A DNA stretch of 64,000 nucleotides, taken from Anaeramoeba flamelloides (taxonomy: Eukaryota; Metamonada; Anaeramoebidae). The position numbers and the translations under genes are program-made. Numbering within the stretch: position 1 is the stretch's first letter; each line of letters opens with the position of its first letter. Below are positions 35,497-45,474 of this stretch, in pieces. The DNA lies in contig JANTQA010000058.1 in the NCBI GenBank assembly GCA_027625915.1, forward strand, positions 1 through 64,000, in the 5' to 3' direction. The notes under the pieces were generated by a model. That model searched no databases, was not told where the DNA came from, and saw only the letters and a program-made list of their open reading frames with translations.

Positions 35497-36231
35497 TTAT
35501 TTGGCCTTTGCCTTACGGCTTGACTGTAACTTATATTTCCATTTCTGTGGGTATTTACTTTGTCCCTTTTTTTCTCTCTGATTTCTAGGAGGGTTTCTTT
35601 TATTGTTAATCTGTGGATTTCTTCTATCCATCTCTCTTCTTGTTACCTGAGAGTTGGGCCTTCGCCCCCCAGATTGTTGGTATTCGGGGTATTCATAGTC
35701 TACCCCTATCCCTTTGTTTTGTGGGTTGTACCCAACCGGGCCTCGATTTCTCGGGGAGCTGATTTCGGGATGGTTCAGCTTATAACCACTAAAATTCTTA
35801 TAGCCAGAGGGGCTATAAGGGTAAAGAGAAGAATAGATGCTTTGGATAAAGCTGGAATTTGAGAAGTATACCTCGGTTATCCTATCCTCCACGAAGATGG
35901 GATAGTCTTTTAAGGTCCAGTATGCTCTTGTGGCTTGTCTTGAGTCTTCAAATTCGACCTCTGTAAACATAGGCCCTGAGTTGGCTTCTTCATGTTTATT
36001 GGTACTAGCGTCCTTAAATAAATAAAAATTATTTTTATTTTTATTTTTATTTATTTTATTTTTGGATTCTTCATCGCGTAGTTCGAAATGTTCGATTCTC
36101 CGAAATTTGAAATAGAGGTCACCCAGGCATGCGTATAGTCCCTGCGCATAAGTGTCCTCTTGTGTGGAGGATTTCTTTCCCAACAAGTATAAAATGTTGG
36201 TATATTTGTTTCTTGTTTGATGAAAATTCAT
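35497..36231 (-). CDS. LINE2 ORF1, N-terminal part with RRM-like segment
   Basis: Begins MNFHQTRNKYTNILYLLGKK. The segment PMFTEVEFEDSRQATRAYWT followed by DYPIFVEDRITEVYFS resembles an RNA-recognition motif (beta-alpha-beta with RNP-like strand), the nucleic-acid-binding fold common in LINE ORF1 proteins. A poly-KN run (KNKNKNN) sits before it and an arginine-, asparagine- and proline-rich tail with NPQINNKRNPPRNQREKK after it. The start is the first ATG in an otherwise open 244-residue frame. ORF1 proteins coat LINE RNA and chaperone integration. The frame stops at 35497; related basic sequence continues downstream. Confidence 0.65.
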   Translation of the reverse strand: MNFHQTRNKYTNILYLLGKKSSTQEDTYAQGLYACLGDLYFKFRRIEHFELRDEESKNKINKNKNKNNFYLFKDASTNKHEEANSGPMFTEVEFEDSRQATRAYWTLKDYPIFVEDRITEVYFSNSSFIQSIYSSLYPYSPSGYKNFSGYKLNHPEISSPRNRGPVGYNPQNKGIGVDYEYPEYQQSGGRRPNSQVTRREMDRRNPQINNKRNPPRNQREKKGQSKYPQKWKYKLQSSRKAKAK

Positions 36232-36276
36232 AATTTAAAAGAAAATTTTAAAATTATAAAAAGTCTAAAAAATAAG

Positions 36277-36700
36277 AAACAGAGTTTCGAAAAAAAGGAA
36301 AAAAAAACAAGTAAATTTTGAATTAAATTTTTGAAATTTTGTCATATTCTCAGACATTGACTACATTACTAAATATTCATTAACTTTTTAACAAATTTTT
36401 GCTTGTTTTTTAAAAAAGTTTTTTTTTTTCTTTTTTTTTATAAATTTTTTTTCATCACGTGTGCACTTATCCAATACAGTTTGGTCATTTTTTTAATTTT
36501 TTTTGGAAATGACAGAGAAAATGGTGTACCTTTGTTTTTGTCTTTGTGTTTAAAAATTTTTTTTGTAAAAACTGATCAGTAAAAATATCGACCTCACAGG
36601 AAACGTTTGACATTGGTACCACCTTAGCTAAAATCGTCTGAAATTTCGATTTTTAAAAGTCCGGAGTCTCAAAAAGCTTTACTTTTTTCTATAATGAATG
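36277..36700. repeat. Dispersed repeat R1, right part of the split copy
   Basis: Resumes at AAACAGAGTTT and matches 5790-6240 loosely: GACAGAGAAAATGG..., TTTGTGTTTAAAAATTTTTT, AAATCGTCTGAAATTTCGAT and GGAGTCTCAAAAAG are shared landmarks in the same order. Confidence 0.55.
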
Positions 36701-36727
36701 GTCGAAAATATATATAGTAGTAATTGG

Positions 36728-36928
36728 TACAGTCAGTTTCACTTTTAAGGTACAAACTTTCAACGAAATTTAAGGCACAAAAAAAATCTCAAATTAAAGC
36801 ACAAAATTCCAATTCTAATAAAAATAAATTGTAAAAAAAAAAATTCCCAATTTTGTGCCTTAATTTGATATTTTTTTGTGCCTTAAATTTCGTTGAAAGT
36901 TTGTGCCTTAAAAACGAAACTGACTGTA
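36728..36928. mobile_element. M1 MITE
   Basis: Full-length, TA-flanked, one or two changes in the right arm (AAAAACGAAACTGACTGTA). Confidence 0.9.
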
Positions 36929-36929
36929 T

Positions 36930-38568
36930 ACAAAACCTCTCTGGCTGAAAATTTTCAAAAAAGATATTTCTAAACTACTCATTTGCTATCATTTTTGATA
37001 CTTTTAGACATTTGAAATACATACGGAGTCGGTAATAACATCTCTGACGTTTTCTCAGTAATGTTCCACTATTAAAAATTTTTAAAACTTCAATTTTCCT
37101 CTTCATGCATATACAACTACTATCACAGACCAGCTATTGAACACACATGCTCTAAAATGATGTCAAAAATCCATTTTTCAATTTTGGAGCACTCAAAAAT
37201 TAACATTTTTTTTTCTATATCAGACATCTTAATTCCATGTGAAATTTTACTACCAATTCCCATATGCCAACTTTGGAAGATCACTTTTTTTCAAATTATT
37301 TTTTGGTAAATTTTTTTTTTTACATTGTTTGGTTGGTTTTTCTCACAGGTTTTTGGTATTGGGGTTAGTGAGCATGTACTGTGTGTACTTTTTGAGATAT
37401 TTGGACTAACATATATTATTTTGATTTTGAAATTTGAAACTCAAATCGGAAAATTATTGGTTTATTTTGTGAAAATAAAATTTCATTAAAAATTTTCATT
37501 TTTTTTTGAGTAATAGTAAAACATTAGTAAATATTTGTAAACATTTTATAATTTTTCATTTTATAGATGTACAACATGTTGAAAAATTTTTTCATGTCTT
37601 TTTTAGCTTGTAAATTTTTTTTTTTGAAATTGATCATTTTTTTCTAGTGACAAATGTCAATCAAATTCCTGAAAAATTTAAATGTAAAAAATTTTTTGCT
37701 AAATCGGAAAAGTATTGGTTTATTTTGCGAAAATGAAATTTCATTAAAAATTTCAATGTTTTTTTGAGTAATAGACAAACATTAGGAAATATTAGGAAAT
37801 AATATACAATTTTTCATGATTTATACGAAAAAAAGCAGTGAACAATTTTTTTTTTGTACTTATAAGTTGGAAAAAATATTTTTTTTAGGCGTTGGCATTT
37901 TTTTTATGAGTTTTTAGGGCTGGAATAGGCGATTTTGTTTGGGATGGTCATTTTTAATAGGGGAAATAGAAGTGGAAAAAAATTTTTTGTTTTTTTTTTT
38001 GGTTTGTAAAAATTATTTTTTAGCGCGAGGCATTTTTTTATGATTTTTTATCGGTAAAATAGGCGATTTTGTATGAGGTGTGAAATTTTAATAGGAAACT
38101 TGAGTGAAAATTTCATTTTTAATAGAGAAACTCTGCTGAAATTTCATTTCTTCATTTTTTTTGTTGGAAAATGGCTTTTTTATGAGTTTGAACTTTTTTT
38201 TTCAAATTATAGGTACTAAAAAAAATGTTCTTTTTGGATGTTTAGGACGAACAGGTGGATGTGTATGGAAATAGTCAAAATATGTGATTTTTTAATAGGG
38301 AGATTTGAGTGAAAAAAATTCAATTTTTTTTTTTTTATTATTTTAGGTTGGAAAAAGGTTTTTTTTTCAGAGTTTGAGAGTTTTTTTTTTTAGATAATTG
38401 GTAACATAAAAAAGGTCTTTTCTCTGGGAGGGGTTGTTAGTAAGTGAATTAGACCTTTTATAGAATATTAGTCAAAAAATGTTTGTTTTGTTGTAATGAG
38501 AAGATTATTTTTGGAAGATATGTATTTTTAGATTTTTATAAATTAGTATAATAATTAACAATTTTGCA
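36930..38568. repeat. Noncoding region with two sets of diverged tandem repeats
   Basis: No gene. A roughly 250-bp unit (TATTGGTTTATTTTG... to ...GAGTAATAGTAAAACATTAG) occurs at about 37440 and again at about 37690. From about 37880 to 38470 a unit of roughly 125-200 bp repeats, with GGCATTTTTTTTATGA, AATAGGCGATTTTGT and TTTTTAATAGGG as landmarks. All are G/T-rich on this strand and poly-T punctuated. Confidence 0.5.
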
Positions 38569-38719
38569 TACAGTCAGTTTCACTTTTAAGGCACAAACTT
38601 TCAACGAATTTTAAGGCACAAGCAAAATCTCAAATTAAAGCACATTTTCTAGAAATTGTTTTTTTTACAATTTATTTTACTAGAATTTGAATTTTGTGCC
38701 TTAATTTGAGATTTTTTTT
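38569..38719. mobile_element. M1 MITE, left part, split by LINE3
   Basis: Begins CAGTCAGTTTCAC after TA and runs to TTTGAGATTTTTTTT (38705-38719), which is duplicated at 41041-41055, where the rest of the MITE continues. Confidence 0.9.
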
Positions 38720-38759
38720 AATAATCTTGCCTTAAAAACAGATTGGAATATTAAAAAAA

Positions 38760-39945
38760 AATATAGAATTTCAAATCAGAATACTTATCAAAAATTATTT
38801 ACTAATTACTTTTCAGAAAAAAATTTTCTTTTTAGATATCACTACAATAAAAAATTTCAAAAATAAATTCATTCAGTTCAAAGATATAATTTATAAAAAG
38901 AAAAAAAACAGATTACGAAATCGCTCCATTAATAAAAAATCTCTTGTCTAACCCAAATTTAATTCATCGAATCAAAAAAAATAAATAAACTAGCTTGGAA
39001 TAAATTTCTTAATGAAATAAATTTAGAATTTAATCAAAAAAAGAACTTTTGGAAAAAAATAAATTTAATAAGGTCTAAAAAAATGAAAATGATTTTAAAC
39101 AATAAAAATATGATTGAAGAGTATTTTGGTCATATTAAAAAAAATTCAATTGAACCAAATCAAAAAATTTTAGATTTATATAAAAATCTTAAAATAAATA
39201 ATTTAAAAAGAGTCAAAAATTTATATTTATTTTCCAATGGAAAAAATTAAAAATACTATTAAAAATTTAAAAAAACAAATCAGTGAAAGGATTTCAAAAA
39301 ATCGAGAATTTAAAATTTAACATCGATGGAGAAAATTTTATAGATATTGAACCAATTGAGAACAAAAATTATAAAAAATTTCTAATTACAATACAAAATA
39401 TATTTAATAATTGGTTATTGAACCCTAATGATAAAACTATTGAATATATCAAAAAAAAAGATCAATTTTGTTTATTCATAAAAAGGGAAATGAAGGAGTC
39501 GCTTTAAACTATCGACCTATTTCAATTAATCAAAGTCTACCAAGATTATTTCTTAAAATGCTATATAAACTTATTGAGCCTTGTTGGGAATTTATTCATA
39601 AAGCGCAGTTTGGCTTTCGAAAAAAATTTGATACTCGTGTTGCGGTATTAAACTTTTTAAATATTTACAATCAGATAAAAACAAATAATGAAAATAAAAA
39701 TGATAAAACTCATATTATAATGATTGATATAGCAAAATGCTTTGACTCAATCAGTTTTAAAATAATTAGGAAAACAATAAAAAAAGTTTATTTTAAATAC
39801 AATTATTCAAAAATTTTTAGTAAAATATTATCAAGGAAAAGGACTCGGTATATTCCAAGGGGATCCCTTATCACCGATTATATTTGCTCTTATTTCACAT
39901 TTTCTATTATTAAAAATAATACCATTAACAAATCATTGTCAAATG
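38760..39945 (+). pseudogene. LINE3 reverse transcriptase, N-terminal half
   Basis: A linker (38760-39470) precedes reverse transcriptase motifs HKKGNEGVALNYRPISI (about 39474-39525), AQFGFRKKFDTRVAVLNF (about 39604-39660), IMIDIAKCFDSISFK (motif A, about 39718-39762) and GIFQGDPLSPIIFALISH (motif B, about 39848-39900). Frame changes occur near 39470 and between motifs A and B. Confidence 0.85.
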
Positions 39946-41001
39946 TTTGCAGATGATTTAATTTTAATCATAAAAGGGAATATAAATCAAATAAATGAAA
40001 AATTAAATGCTATATATCAAGTAATTGTCCAATTTGGATTAAAACCTAATGAAGACAAAACAGAAATTACTCAAGATTTATCAAAAATTAAATATTTGGG
40101 AATTTATTTGGAAAAAATTTCACATTTAGTCTATAACCTAAAAAAGGCAAAAGAAACTTATAATAGTTCTAAACAATTATTCAATAATAATTTATTAACA
40201 AATAATTTAAAAATAAGATTATTTAAATCTTTTATATTAAGTCAATTAACATATGGATTAGAAATATATAATTATAAAATAGCAACCCTAAACTATTTAA
40301 ACTCTTGGATTAATACATGTATTACTGAAATCTGCAAAATAAACAGAAACACACCAATTCTTATTTATAAAACAGAATTTAAATTCGAAAATTTGGTAAT
40401 ATCAATCAATAAAAAGAAATTCAAATTCAAAAATAAATTAAAAGAATTATCTCTACCCTATCTGGAAAAATTAATAAAATTTAATCATAGAATAAACAAT
40501 AAAATTAACTGGAAGTCGGAGAGTTTAAACCTTCTTAAAAAGGAAATTTATAATTATAATTATAATGAGTTGTTGAATTCTACCAGTTGGAAGGTACAAA
40601 AATATTTCGCAATAATTAAAAACCAAAAAAATTTATTTATTAATCAAAGATATTTAAGTTATCCATCAAGTTCAACAATTCTAAAATTCAGAACATTTAC
40701 CAACTGCTTAAATAGATATTATTATGTAATAAATAAAAATTCAAATAAATTTTGTCCTTTATGTTTAAAATATGAACATAAGGAAATAATAGAAAATATT
40801 GATCACTTTTTATGGGTATGTCCTTCCTATAAAAAAGATAGATTAATTTTTCTGAAAAAGTTAAAAGAATTAAATTTTAATGAAATAATTTTAAATTATG
40901 ATAGCTTAAAATTATTTTCGTTAATTAATAATCGTGAAATCTATGATTTTACGCTTAAATTTCTGAAAGGGAATTTAAGTAAAAGGGCACTTAGAGTGTA
41001 A
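39943..41001 (+). CDS. LINE3 reverse transcriptase C-terminal half and zinc motif
   Basis: A 352-residue open frame starting at the active-site MFADDLILIIKGN (FADD). It continues through LGIYLEKISH, SQLTYGLEIYNY and WINTCITEICKI, and ends with the zinc-like module FCPLCLKYEH followed by IDHFLWVCPSYKKDR, then NLSKRALRV and a stop at 41001. It is the longest uninterrupted LINE frame in the window, which with its intact target duplications suggests LINE3 is the youngest LINE here. It lacks the rest of ORF2 and cannot move on its own. Confidence 0.85.
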   Translation: MFADDLILIIKGNINQINEKLNAIYQVIVQFGLKPNEDKTEITQDLSKIKYLGIYLEKISHLVYNLKKAKETYNSSKQLFNNNLLTNNLKIRLFKSFILSQLTYGLEIYNYKIATLNYLNSWINTCITEICKINRNTPILIYKTEFKFENLVISINKKKFKFKNKLKELSLPYLEKLIKFNHRINNKINWKSESLNLLKKEIYNYNYNELLNSTSWKVQKYFAIIKNQKNLFINQRYLSYPSSSTILKFRTFTNCLNRYYYVINKNSNKFCPLCLKYEHKEIIENIDHFLWVCPSYKKDRLIFLKKLKELNFNEIILNYDSLKLFSLINNREIYDFTLKFLKGNLSKRALRV

Positions 41002-41040
41002 TCTACACTTCCTCCTCAATAAAAAAAAAAAATAAAAAAA

Positions 41041-41106
41041 TTTGAGATTTTTTTTGTGCCTTAAATTTCGTAGAAAGTTTGTGTCTTAAAAGTGAAACTG
41101 ACTGTA
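41041..41106. mobile_element. M1 MITE, right part, split by LINE3
   Basis: Continues from the target duplication to GTGAAACTGACTGTA. Confidence 0.9.
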
Positions 41107-41788
41107 TTTTTTTTTTATTTTTTTAGATTCTTCAAATAATGTTAACTTAGGTGAGTGAGGTATTTTCATTATTTGGAAATATGATGAATAATGAATAGAT
41201 AGAGTGATATGAGAGAATAGGTGATGTTTGTTTGTTGTAATAGTAGGAATCAAATAAAAGTGTTTATTTCTGTATTTTGTTAATTTTAGTATATTTTTCT
41301 CTCTCAAATTCACCCAAGTTTGTCGGATTTCCTCACGTACCTAACCTAACCCTAGCTACTACCTAGCCAAACTGGCAGCTGCATCAAATGATGAAAGGAT
41401 CAATGATGTGCGAGGATCTGGGCCTTGATCGAATGGTACGCACCTACCTTGCAAGGTGCTGCTGTAGACCATCGCCCCCAAACCCCCTCCGGGGGCTTCG
41501 TACCCCTTAACAACGGTGTGAGGTAGGGAGAGAGTTTGGGGTATGTTTAGGGTATATGTGTGTGGGTGTGTGTGTGGGGAAGAGTATGTAGGGTAGGGTA
41601 TGTGGGGGAAAGGGACGGGGTGTTGGAATGGGTGTGAAATTAGGTGAGGGTATGTGAGGGTATGTGAGGGTATGTGTGTCTGTAAGCGTGTATTTAGGTT
41701 TGAGTGTGAGTATGAGTATAAGTATAAGTATGAGTGTGAGTGTGAATTTTCAAAAAAAAAAATAATCAATAAAATAAAGATTCAATAA
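41107..41788. repeat. GC- and GT-rich island with minisatellites
   Basis: From about 41325 the composition departs sharply from the AT-rich background. A unique-looking block (41330-41520) has CCTAACCTAACCCTAG, CAAACTGGCAGCTGCATC and CGCCCCCAAACCCCCTCCGG. It is followed by a GT-rich block with GGGTATGTGA repeats (about 41640-41680) and hexamer-like GAGTAT/AAGTAT repeats (41700-41750). The GCCCC...GGGGGTTTGGGGG motif also appears at about 63355-63380 and, weaker, at 59675-59690. A 136-residue minus-strand frame spans it but has no recognised domain and is not called. Confidence 0.5.
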
Positions 41789-42160
41789 AAATTCTAACCA
41801 GATACTGACACTAGTAAGATAGATATATTATAAAACATTGTTTATTTGATTGGTACATTCTATTGATATCACACTTTTCATCCAAATCTCAAATAAAGTT
41901 CAAATCAAAAATTTCAAATCAAATTCAAAAAGTGTTTATACATATAGACAAATCATGTTTTCAGAAATTTTTCATATTTTTTCAAAAAGTCATTTATAAA
42001 AATTCTAACCAAATACTAAGACTAGTCAAATGATATATTATAAAACATTGTTTATTTGAAAGGTACAACATATTGATATTATAAATTTCATCCAAATCTC
42101 AAATAAAGAAAATTCAAAAATTTTCAAATCAATTTCAAAGGTTTATATATGCCGCCACGG
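41789..42160. repeat. Two diverged tandem copies, about 210 bp each
   Basis: AAATTCTAACCAGATACTGACACTAG... through TCCAAATCTCAAATAAAG recurs from about 41998. A GC-rich patch, GCCGCCACGGCCTG, follows at 42151. Confidence 0.7.
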
Positions 42161-42361
42161 CCTGAAAGGTAGTAAATTTTTAAATACAAAAAAATTGATC
42201 GAATTCGACTTAATAAAATTTTTAAATTCAATAATTTTAAATAATTCAATATTAACAATAAAATATGAAAAAAAAGAAAGTTTTATTATTTATTGAAGAA
42301 ATAATAAATAAAAGCTAAAATTTTTGTAATAAAAATTAAAATTTATTAAAAAAATTAAAAT

Positions 42362-44251
42362 TTATATAAAAATATGTACCCGATAAAAACATTTCTTATG
42401 AAATGATAAATTACAATTCATACAGAATTTAGTTGTACTGGATTTTTTTTCTAAAAATCTTTGACAAAAATAACAATTTTTTCTTTTATATTTTCCAACT
42501 AATTTATGTTTTTTATCAAACTGTGGAGTTTTAACAGATGAAATTTGAGTAGTTAAAATTGTTAAAAATTTCAATTTTGTCAGTTTTTTATTTGAATTTT
42601 TATTTGAATTATAAATTATTTGTGTGTTATGAATCAAAATATTAAAGTAATGATATAATAAACATCTTTTCCAAGATTGGTGTTTATGATTAAAACTATA
42701 AGAATTTTTATTTTGGTCGGCTCTATCTATATAGTTCATATTATTAATATAATCTACAACACACCATGGTTTTATTTTTATTTTACAGTCAGTTTCACTT
42801 TTAAGGCACAAACTTTCAACGAAATTTAAGGCACAATAAAATCTCAAATTAAAGCACAATTTTTTGGAATTTTACTTTTTACAATTTATTTTACTAGAAG
42901 CTGAATTTTGTGCCTTAATTTGAGATTTTTTTTTGTGCCTTAAATTTCGTTGAAAGTTTGTGCCTTAAAAGTGAAACTCACTGTATTTTGTATTTTCTTT
43001 TTTTTTACTTGTTTTCTCATTAATTGTAATTGTATCTTTTTTGGTAAAAATTCATGTGAATGGTCATCTTCTGAATCTGATATTAGATTTACATAAGATG
43101 AACCAATTTTCTTTTCATCTCTATAACATGTTACATTAACCATTTTATTATAAAATTTTTTTGAAAAAGTTCTCCATTGGTTTAATTGTAATTTAGTTTG
43201 TAATCCATTACCAAATAAAAAAGAGGGTCTGTTTTTTTGAGTTAAAGATGTAGTTCTAATCTTTAATTTAACTAATTCTAAAGAAGTTTTTAATGAACCT
43301 AAATATGAATCTGTATAAATATGAAAATAATATGGTGGGTGTTTATCTAATGGTAATTTTTTAACTAATTTAATGATTATTTCTTGATTAGTTTTTTTTT
43401 CTTTTTTTTAAATAATTCAATTCCATATATATAAGAACTTTCGTCTGCAATTGAATTTAATTTTAAACCTTTTGGTATGGGTTTTTTTGGTATAGTAACG
43501 TTATATTTACATCTACCACGGAATTTTACCATCATTTCATCTACAACGTTTTTTTGAACCAGGATCCCATGAATTTTGAAAAAATTTTTTCCATTTGTTT
43601 TAATATAGATTTAAAAGATTTTTTCTTTGAAAATCTCCAACAATTATGAAGTTGTAAAAATCTATCTCGAGCTAAATTTTTTTGAATAAATTGATTTCCA
43701 AACAATAAAGTATTTTTTTTCACAATAGCACCTTAAATTGGGTTGGGGACATAATTGCATCTCAATAAATATCGACATAAAATTTAATAATTCTTGTTTT
43801 CTAAATGGTTTGTAATTTATTTTATATTTTCTGTTTTTTTTTGATTTTTTTCAATAATTTTCAATTGTGTATTCAAAATATTTAATAATTTATCAATTAA
43901 CTGTTTATTAAATAATGATAAGAAACAATCCTTTACTGAATTAAGTTTTTCAGTACTAAGTTTTGTTTTACCAAAAATATGTTTTTTAGAATTAATTTTA
44001 TTTTGTTCTGTAGTGTCTTTACAACCCTCTTTATTTAACTTTTTAAGAATATTTTCAGGTAATATGTGGAAATTAGAATTGTTTTGATTCCATAAATTAA
44101 ACTTTTTTCTTTTATTTTTAAAGATGATTTTTTTTCTTTTTCTTTTTAATTTTTTAGAGTGTTTTTTTGGATACATTAATTTTTTCCTTTTTCTTGTATA
44201 ATTTGAAAGTTGATAAACTGCAATTGTTGATAAAATTTGTAAATTAGTCAT
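42362..44251 (-). pseudogene. piggyBac-type transposase, split by an M1 MITE
   Basis: Reads from MTNLQILSTIAVYQ at 44251 to a stop at 42362. The N-terminus is basic (43817-44251). RDRFLQLHNCWRF (about 43640-43680) is the conserved piggyBac helix. VDEMMVKFRGRCKYNV (first catalytic Asp, about 43490-43540), FHIYTDSYLGSLKT (second Asp, about 43290-43335) and DYINNMNYIDRADQ (third Asp, about 42710-42755) form the DDD triad. A C-terminal cysteine-rich zinc finger, CYFCQRF...FCMNCNLSFHKKC, ends it. An M1 copy at 42784-42985 splits the gene just before the third Asp, and the frame matches on both sides. Two further frame changes exist near 43400 and 43740. TTAA-flanked ends were not found. Confidence 0.88.
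42784..42985. mobile_element. M1 MITE within piggyBac
   Basis: Full-length, TA-flanked, one change in the last arm (GAAACTCACTGTA). Excision of one TA plus the MITE leaves the transposase in frame. Confidence 0.9.
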
Positions 44252-45474
44252 AAGAGTTGTGTAAAAAAAAAAATGAATGTAACTTCATTAGCAGAAAAAT
44301 CATAAAATTTTACCAACTTTTTATTCTTATAAAATGGCCAAAAAAATACAGTAGCAAAATATTTTACATTTTAAAAATTTTGATTTGATCAATCAAAAAA
44401 AAAAAATTAATTGATCAAAAAAACAAATTTTTTTTTTAAATAAAAAAAACTATTGATCATGAATTTATTAAAAAAATTGAATTATTTTGTTTAAAACTAT
44501 TTAAACTCGTATAGTAACCGATTAAACTTTCAAAAATAGAATCATTTCATTATAATTATACAATTAAAAGTACTAATTTTAGGCTCCAATGTCAAAGAAA
44601 ATTGAAATAGTTATTACAAACATTTTTTTTAATTTTTTTTAGACTTTAATGTCATGATTTTCATTATTTTATTAGTTTTAGATAAACTAGAAAAAGAATC
44701 CTACATAAATACACTCTTGTTATAACATAATTAGTAAAAATATGAAAATAATTACAGTCAGTTTCACTTTTAAGACACAAACTTTTAACGAAATTTAAAG
44801 CACAATAAAATCTCAAATTAAGGCACAAATTTTGGAATTTTTTTTTTTACAATTTATTTTACTAGAATCTGAATTTTGTGCCTTAATTTGAGATTTTTAT
44901 TGTGCCTTAAATTTCGTAGAAAGTTTGTGTCTTAAAAGTGAAACTGACTGTAGTTATTTTACAAATTGGGGAAATGATTTTTCTTCTTGACAATAAAATA
45001 CCTGAAATTCGCGAAAAGGTTTTTTTTTCATAATGAAATTTGTTATTTATAAGGCAACCCTTGGAATTTTAAATTTTATTTATTTTTATTAGTACTGTGA
45101 ATAAAATAATTACTAATTTTAGGTTTTTATTAAGAAAAATTTTGATTAATTTTTCAAGAAAAAAAATTCACATCTAAATCCAATAATTAACAATAAAAAT
45201 ATAATCTATTTGATAAATTTATATTGAAAATCATGAGAAATTGATATTTATTAGTTATTATTAAATTGACTACAATTTTTTTTTTGTAAAACAAAATTAA
45301 AAAGGAAATTATATTATCATTTTAACTAAGGTACCAATGAACAATGACATATCTTTTATGTTTTATTGATTATCAAATACCACGATTAATATCAATTTGA
45401 ATGATTATAATAAATTTCTTTTGATAAAATAAATAATAAAAAAATTACTAATATTGGTTATGGTGAAATATATA
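44252..45474. other. AT-rich spacer holding one M1 MITE
   Basis: No gene recognised outside the M1 copy at 44753-44952. Confidence 0.6.
44753..44952. mobile_element. M1 MITE
   Basis: Full-length, TA-flanked; internal CTTTTAACG and TCGTAGAAAG variants in the arms. Confidence 0.9.

Larger units (their letters stand above)
25788..36276 (-). mobile_element. LINE2: long APE-type non-LTR retrotransposon with nested insertions
   Basis: Reads 5' to 3' from about 36240 to about 25800 on the minus strand. ORF1 starts at 36231 and resumes on the far side of two insertions (M1 at 29994-30194 and Element B at 30197-33627), and is cut again by M1 at 29519-29719. ORF2 runs from about 29040 to 26063. Without the nested elements it is about 6.6 kb. 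The 11-bp AAACAGAGTTT at both ends is the probable target duplication within repeat R1. The far 3' end is not A-rich, so its exact border is an inference. Several frame changes occur. Confidence 0.8.
38720..41040 (+). mobile_element. LINE3: 5'-truncated APE-type LINE with 15-bp target duplication
   Basis: Inserted in an M1 MITE with TTTGAGATTTTTTTT at both borders. The 3' end is CTCCTCAAT followed by an A-rich tail (41020-41040), consistent with target-primed reverse transcription. ORF1 and the endonuclease are missing, so it is 5'-truncated at 38720. Closest in view to LINE1 and LINE4 in the C-terminus. Confidence 0.93.

Noticed and set aside
41359-41769. 136-residue minus-strand frame across the GC-rich island
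   Set aside because: Half of it is a minisatellite translation and the rest has no recognised domain.
29250-42859. Several frames beginning MCLNLRFFCALNFVESLCLKS
   Set aside because: The peptide is the translation of the M1 MITE arm and recurs with each copy; not a gene family.
42940-43143. Short separate gene MVNVTCYRDEKKIGSS
   Set aside because: It is the middle of the piggyBac transposase, ending where the MITE starts.
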